This document shows, piece after piece, positions 1-7,020 of a DNA stretch of 64,000 bases. The stretch lies in contig PAVS01000011.1 in NCBI GenBank assembly GCA_002713145.1, positions 1 to 64,000 of the forward strand, read 5' to 3'. Positions within the stretch are counted from its first letter, which is position 1; every line of letters starts with the position of its first letter. The notes beneath the pieces are model-generated. The model searched no databases. It had not been told where the DNA came from and saw only the letters and a program-made list of their open reading frames with translations. A program made the position numbers and the translations under genes. Source of the stretch: Halobacteriovoraceae bacterium (GTDB lineage Bacteria > Bdellovibrionota > Bacteriovoracia > Bacteriovoracales > Bacteriovoracaceae).

Positions 1-83
1 ACATCCCGAACCCAGAAGTCAAGCTCACTTGCGGCGAAGGTAGTGCTCGGGGGACTGAGTGTGAGAATAGCAAGATGCACCCA
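1..83 (+). rRNA. rrf: 5S ribosomal RNA, 3' part
   Basis: The first 83 bases align with the 3' two-thirds of bacterial 5S rRNA. They contain the CCGAACCCAGAAGTCAAGC loop region, then GGCGAAGGTAGTG and GTGAGAATAG, in the same order as the E. coli molecule. The 5' part lies outside the window, so an rRNA operon must lie to the left. The mature 3' end is placed near 82-83 by analogy with the helix I tail; it cannot be fixed without the 5' strand. A strong terminator follows. Confidence 0.93.
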
Positions 84-92
84 TTATATTTT

Positions 93-126
93 AAAAAAGC
101 CCTGATTTATTCAGGGCTTTTTTGTT
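93..126 (+). terminator. Rho-independent terminator of the rRNA operon
   Basis: AAAAAGCCCTGA and TCAGGGCTTTTT form a stem of about 12 bp with a short TTTAT loop, and the 3' arm runs into a T tract. It lies about 10 nt after the 5S 3' end. Confidence 0.9.
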
Positions 127-130
127 TTAA

Positions 131-225
131 GATGGCGATGCACTTGCTATTCGTAGAGCGACTGCAAGACAAAGTGACTAAATGTCACTTTGGATCAGGA
201 AGCCAAGATGCACCCATTTTTTTTT
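131..225 (+). other. Partial repeat of the 5S tail with hairpins
   Basis: This stretch has no gene. CTTGCTATTC at 143-152 is the exact reverse complement of 65-74 inside the 5S tail. CAAAGTGAC-N5-GTCACTTTG at 170-192 is a perfect 9-bp hairpin. Positions 204-216 repeat the 13-nt 5S end of 71-83 exactly, followed by nine T residues. It could be a decayed duplicate of a 5S 3' end, or a processing or second termination signal. Confidence 0.5.
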
Positions 226-255
226 GTCTTTTTAAACTCAGTAATGATTAAAGAT

Positions 256-747
256 TTATTTTATTAATTTAATTTTAGCGCCTAAGCTAACCACAGGGTA
301 ATTAGTCTCTGCTGCTTGGTCCATCATATCTGTCATAAAAAATACGGCCATATTGTGTGGATCATTAATGAGGATTTCGGACTGGATCGAACTCGTTGAT
401 AAATTAACCATTATGTGATCAGCAATAGCTTTTGAATTTTCGTTTTGTACTTTAGCATAGACTTCCATGCGATCTCTTTTCGTATATATTTTGATATCAA
501 ATATTAAGTCGTAATTTGCTCCTCTGTAATTAAGAGTTACAGTCTTCTTAGAATTTGTGCTCGAATCGTCTTCAATTACAAAAATCAAATCTTTTTCTGC
601 TAAAGAGAGACATGTTCTTTCATACGGTAAACATACACCTCCAATTAGTTCTATAGAAAATGTTTTCGTCGTTTGAGGTCCTACTTCTACATTGGCCAAA
701 GTTAATGAGTTTGAAATAAGTAATATTAAAAAAAATAAGTGTTTCAT
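256..747 (-). CDS. Small secreted protein, unknown function
   Basis: This gene encodes 163 residues with an N-terminal signal peptide (MKHLFFLILLISNSLTLA, cleavage expected near residue 18), so the protein is exported. I recognise no family. The mature part is mixed beta-like sequence with two cysteines (in GGVCLPYERTC) close enough to form a disulfide. A GGAG site lies about 8 nt before the ATG. The gene is a single unit: the next gene upstream on this strand ends at 910, and a 20-bp palindrome shared with three other secreted-protein genes lies 84 nt before its start codon (832-851). It is probably controlled with them. Confidence 0.8.
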   Translation of the reverse strand: MKHLFFLILLISNSLTLANVEVGPQTTKTFSIELIGGVCLPYERTCLSLAEKDLIFVIEDDSSTNSKKTVTLNYRGANYDLIFDIKIYTKRDRMEVYAKVQNENSKAIADHIMVNLSTSSIQSEILINDPHNMAVFFMTDMMDQAAETNYPVVSLGAKIKLIK

Positions 748-831
748 TGCGGTTCTCCAATTGTTGGTTAATAAGATTGATTTGAATGTACCTCAGATAG
801 GAAAATGTACAATGCGATTGGTTTGATTAGT

Positions 832-851
832 GTTTCACTGTGGTCTGAAAC
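832..851. promoter_or_regulatory. Palindromic operator, copy 1
   Basis: GTTTCA-N8-TGAAAC is a perfect inverted repeat of 6-bp arms with an 8-nt spacer. Its near edge is 84 nt from the start of the secreted-protein gene at 747. Three more copies with the same arm spacing lie at 4105, 4646 and 4729, each 70-82 nt from a start codon. Confidence 0.7.
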
Positions 852-876
852 GTATAAATACTTCAGATAAAAAGGC

Positions 877-898
877 TTTTTGTAATAAAATTACAAGG
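877..898 (-). terminator. Possible terminator of the GNGGG/regulator operon
   Basis: TTGTAAT-AAA-ATTACAA (880-896) is a perfect 7-bp stem just past the stop codon of the gene ending at 910. Read on the minus strand, the following bases are AAAGCCTTTTT rather than a pure T tract, so the assignment is weak. Confidence 0.35.
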
Positions 899-909
899 GG
901 TTAGGAATT

Positions 910-1851
910 CTAAAAACAAAAATTACGAATGTTCTTCTCTAATTTTGAAAAATGCCCAAATGATAATTGACCAATAGGCGCAAGGGTATGAAGTGTTTCA
1001 CAGGCTTTGAGCTTTTTACAAAGTTGTCCTTCTAATTGCTCGTCATCAGCTTCTGTTAATATCAATTCAAAGCCCGTTGCTGTAGCAAAAAAATGTTTGG
1101 AACCAAAGATTCCTCTTTGTCCACTTTCAGAGAGTGTGCACTCGTTTAAATTTTTCGATTGGCAGGATCTTAGAGCCATATTTTGAGCATCAATCAGCGA
1201 TAATTTACTTTTCGCAGAACTACGTTGTATCTCTGTTTCAAAGGATGTTTCATGCAAATCATAATTACAATAAGGTTGAAAATCAGCAAGTGGCTCTAGC
1301 GAATTATACAACTCTAGAACTTGTGAACTCTCTATAGAGTTGAAATGTTGAGAAATAATTTCTAGAAAAAAATGTCTGAAGTCAGTTTGTACTTGCATAT
1401 GTTTTTCGAGCATTGCTCTATCAAAAATCAAATTTTCTGTTGTTACAACAAAGAGTCGTTTGGAGTTATGAATTGTTAGATCATCAACAATTTTGATATT
1501 GAGTTCTGAGATATCCGGTAAGTTAAATTTTGTAATAGGGAGGGTGTTGTACTGCTCTATCAGTTTTTGGTAGATCTCACCACCGCCATTTCCTACGACA
1601 TCTCCCCCCATGGCTTCTGAATCGAATTGAATATAATTTTCATGTTCTTGTGAGTTGTATTGAATTTGCTCTTTGCTTTTAGAATACACCTCCCCACTGA
1701 TAGGATCTTTTTGAAGGGTGATGAAATCATATAAACTGAGACTCTCTTCTGCTGAGTCTGTTCGCTGGTTTTCAACTTTCTTTTTGATCTCCTGAGCATG
1801 AGCTGTAATTAAAAAGAGTGTGAATATAAGTGTCGTTAATTTAATTAACAT
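910..1851 (-). CDS. Secreted GNGGG-motif protein
   Basis: This gene encodes 313 residues. The start is the ATG at 1851, chosen because GGAG lies 7-8 nt before it; an upstream in-frame GTG at 1866 lacks a ribosome site. The start overlaps the stop of the preceding gene by 7 nt, so translation is probably coupled. A signal peptide ends near AHA (residue 19). The mature protein carries the glycine-rich motif GGDVVGNGGG at about residues 82-91, which I associate with a class of uncharacterised exported proteins in Bdellovibrio relatives. Several cysteines occur near the C terminus. The function is unknown. It is the last gene of a three-gene operon with an HExxR protein and a TIGR02147-type regulator. 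Confidence 0.8.
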   Translation of the reverse strand: MLIKLTTLIFTLFLITAHAQEIKKKVENQRTDSAEESLSLYDFITLQKDPISGEVYSKSKEQIQYNSQEHENYIQFDSEAMGGDVVGNGGGEIYQKLIEQYNTLPITKFNLPDISELNIKIVDDLTIHNSKRLFVVTTENLIFDRAMLEKHMQVQTDFRHFFLEIISQHFNSIESSQVLELYNSLEPLADFQPYCNYDLHETSFETEIQRSSAKSKLSLIDAQNMALRSCQSKNLNECTLSESGQRGIFGSKHFFATATGFELILTEADDEQLEGQLCKKLKACETLHTLAPIGQLSFGHFSKLEKNIRNFCF

Positions 1852-2690
1852 TTGTTTTGCTCCCACTGATCAATAATATGATTATAATCTTCGCTATAAG
1901 TTTGTTTCACTTTTTTATTATCAAAGAGTTGCAGGCATGAATTTAATTTAAAACATCGGTCTTGACGAATATCTCGTTTTTTTCTCTTTTTTATTTTTCT
2001 TTTCTCACATTGGCCTATGCCTTCAACGGCCCTGACGGTTTCACTGAAACCATTGTTGTTGCGTCTTTTAAACGCAAACTGAAATGAAATACGGGAATCT
2101 AGGATTCCATCTTTGCTTTTGCACTCATTTTCCATTTGATTTCTAATATCGACTTGAGCATCAGAAAAATGTCTCATATAACTATTAGCTGAGAGAGTAG
2201 AGAATTTTGATTTGTAGTAAGTTGTCTCAACATGTAAATCACAATATAAATTTTTGTATTGAGCAGTATTATTTTCAAATAAAGTATAAAAAACAGGCAA
2301 ACTTATTTTGAAGTGATCATCATTAATCCCAGAAACCCTCAGCATCTCATGCAAAACGAGGGTACGAATGTCAGAGTTTTTCTTATAGAATTCTAACCAT
2401 GAATCTCCATTGAGTATAAGCTTTCCTGGAATACCTATGGCATCCACGATAGATCCTGAATTATCAATGAGATTCTCAAAAACAACTTGAATCTCTAATT
2501 CATCCATAGCTTGGGTTATAATTTGAATATCATGTTGAGAAACGAGTTCCGAGTCGAGAGGGTGGAGTTCTTCAATGATTTGGTGGGCATGATGAAGAAA
2601 AAAGTTTTTCACTTGAATTTTATAGACGTCTTCATTGGCCATTGCTGAGAAACTACTTATCAATAGTGTGAGAACAACAAGAATCTTCAT
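1845..2690 (-). CDS. Secreted HExxR protein, unknown function
   Basis: This gene encodes 281 residues with a signal peptide ending near SAMA (residue 18). The stretch LVLHEMLRVSGINDDHF around residues 111-127 has His-Glu-x-x-Arg where zincin metalloproteases have HExxH. It therefore resembles a metalloprotease helix but lacks the second zinc histidine, and I do not call it a protease. The C-terminal half has pairs of cysteines and a basic KKRKKR segment. The start ATG overlaps the stop of the upstream regulator gene by one base (TAATG), and the downstream gene overlaps its 3' end by 7 nt. This tight packing suggests that the two secreted proteins work together. Confidence 0.8.
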   Translation of the reverse strand: MKILVVLTLLISSFSAMANEDVYKIQVKNFFLHHAHQIIEELHPLDSELVSQHDIQIITQAMDELEIQVVFENLIDNSGSIVDAIGIPGKLILNGDSWLEFYKKNSDIRTLVLHEMLRVSGINDDHFKISLPVFYTLFENNTAQYKNLYCDLHVETTYYKSKFSTLSANSYMRHFSDAQVDIRNQMENECKSKDGILDSRISFQFAFKRRNNNGFSETVRAVEGIGQCEKRKIKKRKKRDIRQDRCFKLNSCLQLFDNKKVKQTYSEDYNHIIDQWEQNKC

Positions 2691-3493
2691 TATTGAATAT
2701 CCTTGCGCGTCTGGGGAAACAACTGGAGATTGATGCTATAGACATCATCTAGTTCATCTCCTTGTTGTAAAAATTGAGAAAGCTCGATAGTAAAGTTTTG
2801 AATCATTTTCTTAGCTTCACTTAAATTCTTACTACATATTGGCATGGTGGCCGAAGATAATTCTCTGCGCTCTGGTTCCACTGACGTCACGGAATCAATG
2901 GCTCTAATTAAATTACTTTTATGATATTTTTGGATATTTTTATTGGGGATAGGACTTGAAAAATTAATGGGTTTATCTGTTCTTCTAAGCTTACCTTTTT
3001 CATCTTTAAAAATAAGATTCAGTCTTTGAAGTACGTTAAGCGCATCTCTAGCATTTTTCTTCGATATTCCCAATGTGAGCGAGAGCCATTCTAAGTCTTC
3101 TTGAAAGTTGGGAAGCTCTGTAAGGTTAAGAATGACCAGGTAGTACCAATCTGAGATGAGTTTAAATTCATCATCTTTTAGTTGCTTAAATTCAATTTTT
3201 TGTTTTAGACTTCTTTCTTTTTTCTCAGTTTCATTAAGACGAAAGTATTCAAAGTCGACAACATGTTTTAAGAAAATTTCTTTTTCATCATCTGATAAAT
3301 TTAGTTTTCCTATAAACTTTGTGGCCGCATCTTTTGTGAGCGGTCTCTTACCTTTTAAGATGAGGGAGAGACTTGAAGGAGACATCTCTAAAAATTTGGC
3401 AAATGATCTCAGGGAAAAACTAGAATTCCTCTTTTTAGCTTCTTTGAGATAGCTCTCTAATGTTTGAATATATTCTGTCTGTGCTGCATGCAT
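2690..3493 (-). CDS. TIGR02147-like HTH regulator
   Basis: This gene encodes 267 residues. The N-terminal segment (about residues 8-50) has the layout of TIGR02147 proteins: YLKEAKKRN, then SLRSFAKFLEMSPSSLSLILKGKRPLT, an XRE-like helix-turn-helix. A second winged-helix-like part follows (about residues 105-165: DWYYLVILNLTELPNF, LGISKKNARDALNVLQRLNLI). The family is abundant in Bdellovibrio and Fibrobacter lineages and its ligands are largely unknown. It leads a three-gene operon with two secreted proteins. No Shine-Dalgarno site precedes the ATG; a TAAAAT box lies 7 nt before it, which suggests a leaderless mRNA. It is a candidate binder of the palindromes at 832 and 4105-4748, which is inference from proximity only. 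Confidence 0.85.
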   Translation of the reverse strand: MHAAQTEYIQTLESYLKEAKKRNSSFSLRSFAKFLEMSPSSLSLILKGKRPLTKDAATKFIGKLNLSDDEKEIFLKHVVDFEYFRLNETEKKERSLKQKIEFKQLKDDEFKLISDWYYLVILNLTELPNFQEDLEWLSLTLGISKKNARDALNVLQRLNLIFKDEKGKLRRTDKPINFSSPIPNKNIQKYHKSNLIRAIDSVTSVEPERRELSSATMPICSKNLSEAKKMIQNFTIELSQFLQQGDELDDVYSINLQLFPQTRKDIQ

Positions 3494-3500
3494 GTATTTA

Positions 3501-3506
3501 ATTTTA
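3501..3506 (-). promoter_or_regulatory. -10 box of the regulator operon, leaderless spacing
   Basis: TAAAAT on the minus strand ends 7 nt before the ATG at 3493, and no ribosome site lies between them. No good -35 element is seen 16-18 nt upstream, so the promoter may need an activator. Confidence 0.4.
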
Positions 3507-3560
3507 TAGAAGGGACTGATTGAAAAATAGTTCTTTGAAAAAATTACGCTTGATTGAAGA

Positions 3561-3592
3561 GGAGTGTTTAATTATTAAACACCCCTTTTTTA
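3561..3592. terminator. Hairpin between minus-strand genes
   Basis: GTGTTTAAT and ATTAAACAC form a near-continuous palindrome of about 10 bp, followed by six T residues on the plus strand. On the minus strand it follows the gene ending at 3600 but has only a broken T-rich tail (TCCTCTTC). It is a plausible terminator for that gene. Confidence 0.5.
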
Positions 3593-3599
3593 GAATTAC

Positions 3600-4028
3600 T
3601 TATTTAATATATAACCACTTATTATCAATGATTTTAGCCATTTGTGTGATGAGGTCGTGTCCAAGCGGCTCAACACCCCATTCACCAAAACGGATAGGGT
3701 CAACTTTATAATCTTGTATGGCTTTCTCAACGCTTCTTGCTTCTCTTGCTTTTTGGACTAAACTCTCACAAGTTTGAGCATCCCTTCCTCCTCCTCGAGG
3801 ATGTAAATCTCCTGACTTACAAATTTCATCGAGGACACTCAATTCTGATAACTGACTTCTATGGGCAGTAAATTTAATCATACCAATAAGAAACTTTTTA
3901 TTAGTTTTGACAGTTTCTTGATAGCGCATATCAAAGAGTTTGCCAGGTGACATTGGTTTATCTTGAGCAAATACAATTCCGTTAAAGAGGAAAGATAACA
4001 GTAGAGTTAGTTTGATAAATATTTTCAT
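3600..4028 (-). CDS. Small secreted protein, unknown function
   Basis: This gene encodes 142 residues from the ATG at 4028, which has AGGAG 8 nt upstream; nine further upstream codons are open but lack a ribosome site. A clear signal peptide (MKIFIKLTLLLSFLFNGIVFA) is cut near residue 21. The mature chain is mostly helical and charged, with two cysteines (EICKSG and QTCESL) around a GGGRDA turn. I recognise no domain. A GTTTAC-N8-TGAAAC palindrome lies 76 nt upstream, shared with three other small secreted proteins. Confidence 0.8.
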   Translation of the reverse strand: MKIFIKLTLLLSFLFNGIVFAQDKPMSPGKLFDMRYQETVKTNKKFLIGMIKFTAHRSQLSELSVLDEICKSGDLHPRGGGRDAQTCESLVQKAREARSVEKAIQDYKVDPIRFGEWGVEPLGHDLITQMAKIIDNKWLYIK

Positions 4029-4104
4029 AGATTTCTCCTTGTGGGTTAACACCAAGGAAAATAATACAAGTTATGATTTGGAACAATGGCTATAGAAATA
4101 TACT

Positions 4105-4124
4105 GTTTACAACCTATCTGAAAC
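4105..4124. promoter_or_regulatory. Palindromic operator, copy 2
   Basis: GTTTAC-N8-TGAAAC has the same arm spacing as the copies at 832, 4646 and 4729, with one imperfect arm. It lies 76 nt before the start at 4028. The gene-side flank AGT-N2-ATTTCTA also matches the flank of copy 3. Confidence 0.65.
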
Positions 4125-4149
4125 ATATAATTCTTTCAATCGATAGAAG

Positions 4150-4575
4150 TCAGAAACAAAGTCTGCGTATTTCATGAGCATTTATAGTGCTGCTATTTTG
4201 AACATATTGTTTAATACAAAGATATTCCTGGGGAGATTGTGTCTGACCAACTTGCTTGACAATAGATAGGTAAAGAGGATTAAATCCTTTTTCAGCAATG
4301 GATAAAAGTGCATCGCTGGCGAATAAGGAGCGATAATTTAAGCATTCATTCATGATTGCTTCAGGAAAACTCGAGTAATGATTGGCAATAGCTTCAATAC
4401 ATTTATACTGGGCAAGTCTTTCAACTCTTCTGCATTTTCTCAGCATAGTATGAGGAACGGAATTATAATTAGTAAATAGAATATTACGACATTGATATTC
4501 CAAGGGATTATCGGTCATGATGTTTGAAGCTAGTGCGTGGCCTAAACCTAGAAAAATAATCATGAAAACTTTCAT
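4150..4575 (-). CDS. Secreted Cys-pair repeat protein
   Basis: This gene encodes 141 residues with a signal peptide (MKVFMIIFLGLGHALA). The mature part contains three units of the form Y-x-C-N18/19-C: YQCRNILF..LRKC, YKCIEAIA..MNEC and YLCIKQYV..RRLC. Each probably folds as two helices pinned by a disulfide, so the protein is suited to the periplasm or outside. I recognise no family. It is divergent from the TSS-repeat protein at 4830, and two palindromic operators lie in the shared upstream region, one at 70 nt from this start. An AAGGAT site precedes the ATG. Confidence 0.8.
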   Translation of the reverse strand: MKVFMIIFLGLGHALASNIMTDNPLEYQCRNILFTNYNSVPHTMLRKCRRVERLAQYKCIEAIANHYSSFPEAIMNECLNYRSLFASDALLSIAEKGFNPLYLSIVKQVGQTQSPQEYLCIKQYVQNSSTINAHEIRRLCF

Positions 4576-4645
4576 ATAATATCCTTTATATTTACTAGTG
4601 TTACTTTTAGATATTCTTTATGGCAAGAGTGAGTAGAAATTAACT

Positions 4646-4665
4646 GTTTCACTTGTTGTGTAAAC
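4646..4665. promoter_or_regulatory. Palindromic operator, copy 3
   Basis: GTTTCA-N8-GTAAAC, with one imperfect arm, lies 70 nt before the minus-strand start at 4575. It is one of two copies in the divergent region between 4575 and 4830. Confidence 0.65.
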
Positions 4666-4728
4666 AACCAAATGAGCTAAGTATTTGTTTGTTAAAGAGA
4701 GTTTTTAAGTGATGAGTAAATTCTTTAT

Positions 4729-4748
4729 GTTTCATCTTTCCCTGAAAC
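4729..4748. promoter_or_regulatory. Palindromic operator, copy 4
   Basis: GTTTCA-N8-TGAAAC is a perfect copy 81 nt before the plus-strand start at 4830. The spacer sequence (TCTTTCCC) differs from the other copies, so only the arms and the spacing are conserved, as expected for a protein-binding site. Confidence 0.7.
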
Positions 4749-4829
4749 ACTTTACCTAGCCGTCTAGTTGTTAAAAATTCTGAGCCTGATAAATTGTGCA
4801 CAATTAATACATACGGACAGGAGATCAAC

Positions 4830-5357
4830 ATGAAAAAGCTAAGTTTAGCATTTCTATTAAGTTTAATTTGTAATTATACCTTTGCTTGTGAAGAAGGAGT
4901 AAAGCGAGCTGTCGATAGCTTATTGAATAATCTCTGCTCTCAAACAAGTTCAAAAGTTATTCGCAAGGTGAGAACGAGTGTGCAAGTAGCTAAAAATTGC
5001 TCTACTGATGCCAAAGTTTATACTGCTGAAAAACTGGTAAGTGGTCTTAGGTCATGTCATACATCTTCTGCTGTCATTGGAACTGCGAGAAGTATGATTG
5101 ATTTATGTGATAGAGATATGCAGTGTGCAGAAGCTGTGATGATGTCTTTTGCTCGTGGGAATAGTTGTGGGCATACCAGTTCGGCCATGATTGGTATTAT
5201 CAATGGTATTAAAGGAACAGTCGCTAGAAATCCTTTTAATAGTGTGAAAAATGAAGCTGCTATTGCCCTTGCCAATATCTTATCGAGTTCGTGTCACACA
5301 TCTTCTGTAGTATATGCAGCAGAACAAGCATTAATTGATATTTCACTTTGTGAATAA
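4830..5357 (+). CDS. Secreted Cys-TSS repeat protein
   Basis: This gene encodes 175 residues from the ATG at 4830, which has AGGAG about 8 nt upstream. A signal peptide ends near TFA (residue 20). The mature chain repeats a motif of Cys followed closely by Thr-Ser-Ser and a hydrophobic pair: CSQTSSKVI, CHTSSAVI, CGHTSSAMI and CHTSSVVY. The copies are about 37-54 residues apart and separated by alanine-rich helices. The pattern suggests stacked helical repeats with paired cysteines. I know no described family with it. It probably forms an operon with the next gene, which starts 19 nt downstream, and is governed by the palindrome at 4729. Confidence 0.82.
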   Translation: MKKLSLAFLLSLICNYTFACEEGVKRAVDSLLNNLCSQTSSKVIRKVRTSVQVAKNCSTDAKVYTAEKLVSGLRSCHTSSAVIGTARSMIDLCDRDMQCAEAVMMSFARGNSCGHTSSAMIGIINGIKGTVARNPFNSVKNEAAIALANILSSSCHTSSVVYAAEQALIDISLCE

Positions 5358-5376
5358 TTTTATATAAGGAGAATGT

Positions 5377-5934
5377 ATGAAAAATTTATTTTTAATTTTA
5401 TTGATAGGCCTGGGAATTCAAACTACAAGTGCTGGCTGTGAAGGCTTTTGCGGTGAAGAATATAAAATGAAGCTCATGGAAGAGATGTATGAATCAGCAT
5501 CGGAGCCAACCTCTGATCAGTTGCAGGGAACTTGGATGTTTGCTGAAAGTATCACACAATATTTTAAACATAGAGCCACTGGACGAGAATATTCATCTAA
5601 TGACTCAGATGATGCTAGCTCTGTTCATTGGAGACTTCATTTTTTTAGAAATGGAAAAGTTGATTTTTATACAGGTGAGCAATCCTTATCTGTACGTGGA
5701 TTTTATAATTACGCTTCCTACTCAAGTGATAAGAATGACTCTGCAAAAATTAATTTTGATGGTAAGTCTGCTTGTTTTTACAATAAATATGATGCCATGG
5801 CAGTGCTAGGTAGGATTTCTGAAGATATAAGGACTTGTCGCTCAATCGCTCCCAATCGAATTATCTGTAAATCTGTTAGAATTACAAACGGAGTTAGATC
5901 AAGTGTGGGGTATGTAGGCTGGATTAAACATTAA
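5377..5934 (+). CDS. Small secreted protein, possibly lipocalin-like
   Basis: This gene encodes 185 residues with a signal peptide ending at TSA (residue 19) and TAAGGAG just upstream. The segment LQGTWMFAESI (about residues 49-59), followed by alternating strand-like stretches ending in VGYVGWIKH, resembles small lipocalin-like or stress-type beta barrels. The similarity is weak and is inference. Two cysteines occur at the mature N terminus (GCEGFCGEE) and more near the C terminus. It follows the TSS-repeat gene by 19 nt and is closed by a terminator, so the two form a unit. Confidence 0.78.
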   Translation: MKNLFLILLIGLGIQTTSAGCEGFCGEEYKMKLMEEMYESASEPTSDQLQGTWMFAESITQYFKHRATGREYSSNDSDDASSVHWRLHFFRNGKVDFYTGEQSLSVRGFYNYASYSSDKNDSAKINFDGKSACFYNKYDAMAVLGRISEDIRTCRSIAPNRIICKSVRITNGVRSSVGYVGWIKH

Positions 5935-5941
5935 ATTCAAC

Positions 5942-5976
5942 AAGGCAGTGCTAATTTCATCACTGCCTTTAACTTT
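5942..5976 (+). terminator. Rho-independent terminator
   Basis: AAGGCAGTG (5942-5950) pairs perfectly with CACTGCCTT (5961-5969), followed by TTAACTTTCTT. It ends the 4830-5934 unit. Confidence 0.75.
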
Positions 5977-6071
5977 CTTAAGTACTTAAAATTATAAAGC
6001 CAGAAACAACCTTTATAGTAAAAATTACACACCCATTACGGATTTTTGCCTTTTCCCCGTAAAATGGGAGC

Positions 6072-6950
6072 ATGAAAAAATCTAAAACAATTATATCACT
6101 TTTATTCATGTCTATTTCTTTCTCACTTACTGCAGGAATAAATGAAGTCGTGGAAATCTTAGACTGCAAAGACAAACGAACTATACCTTCGAATATAACG
6201 GAATCAGTATTTTTGAAACAATGTCATGACAATACTTATACTATCGGTATGCAGCCAGGTTCACGCAGCACTTATAATGGAGTGTGTGGGCCTACTGTTG
6301 GAGTGTCCATGATGGCGGGATTTTGTGGAAAAGCTTATAATCCCTATGATGCTCAAGAACTCGGTTACTTCGAAGATATCACACCAGGAACGAGACCAGG
6401 CACCATGGCCAGTGGTCTCAATAGATTATTTAGAGAGCATATTCGCTCATGTCCTCGCGGGAGATGGGTAACTTATGGTGAGACAGATGGGTATCGTTTT
6501 TTAAACAAATCTTTAAATAGAATGAAATCTCAGCGCTCGAAATATAGAAAGGCACCTTTTGTCGCTTTGGTTCGGTCCACTGGTAAAGGGCTCCATTATT
6601 TTAGTGTGGTTGATATTTATTTTGTAGGAAGTACAAAGCCCAGAACAACACGGCTTACAACATCTAATGCGTTAAGTGGGGAAGCAAGAGAAAGGGCCAG
6701 AGAAGAATATTTAAGAAATAGAAGAATAAGACGTACAGCTGAGCGTCCCAAAGAAACAAGACTAAGAAGCCAACCTCGTTCAGTTTCAAGAGCAAATGTT
6801 TCAAAATGTAGAGTCGCCGTAAACGATTATAGCGTGCAAAAGGTTTATACCTGCAGTAATTTCTTATCTATGATGAGAGCGGCTAATGATATTTATGGAC
6901 TCAGTGCTATTTATAGAGACTATACTTATATCGCCTTTAAACCCAATTAA
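6072..6950 (+). CDS. Exported papain/C39-like cysteine peptidase
   Basis: This gene encodes 292 residues with a signal peptide ending near TAG (residue 22). The motif NGVCGPTVGVSMM places a candidate nucleophile at Cys72, in the Cys-Gly-Pro-Thr context typical of C39-like papain-fold peptidases. GLHYFSVVDIYF supplies the expected histidine at His175, with an aspartate at 181. The C-terminal third (about residues 185-240) is very rich in Arg and resembles a basic linker, then a cysteine-containing tail. Substrates are unknown; degrading prey protein or processing exported peptides are possible roles. The ATG is preceded by GGGAG with only one base between, unusually tight spacing. Confidence 0.7.
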   Translation: MKKSKTIISLLFMSISFSLTAGINEVVEILDCKDKRTIPSNITESVFLKQCHDNTYTIGMQPGSRSTYNGVCGPTVGVSMMAGFCGKAYNPYDAQELGYFEDITPGTRPGTMASGLNRLFREHIRSCPRGRWVTYGETDGYRFLNKSLNRMKSQRSKYRKAPFVALVRSTGKGLHYFSVVDIYFVGSTKPRTTRLTTSNALSGEARERAREEYLRNRRIRRTAERPKETRLRSQPRSVSRANVSKCRVAVNDYSVQKVYTCSNFLSMMRAANDIYGLSAIYRDYTYIAFKPN

Positions 6951-6985
6951 AAAAGTTTAGTATTTAAGATATTTATCGCTTTATT

Positions 6986-7014
6986 TTGCCAATCAGCAAT
7001 AAGCTTTCTAAAAT
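6986..7014 (+). promoter_or_regulatory. ftsK promoter, leaderless spacing
   Basis: TTGCCA (6986-6991) and TAAAAT (7009-7014) are separated by exactly 17 nt. The -10 box ends 6 nt before the ATG at 7021 and no Shine-Dalgarno site lies between, so transcription should begin at or next to the start codon. Confidence 0.6.
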
Positions 7015-7020
7015 TAATAT

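Noticed and set aside
2038..2052. GGTTTCACTGAAACC palindrome
   Set aside because: It lacks the 8-nt spacer of the operator set and lies inside a coding region, so it is taken as chance.
3520..3711. Plus-strand open frame of 63 codons over the 3' end of the gene at 3600-4028
   Set aside because: It runs through a terminator hairpin and is antisense to a better gene with a signal peptide and a ribosome site.
4649..4831. Minus-strand open frame of 60 codons in the divergent region
   Set aside because: It covers two palindromic operators and the upstream region of two real genes; no ribosome site or protein-like composition is seen.
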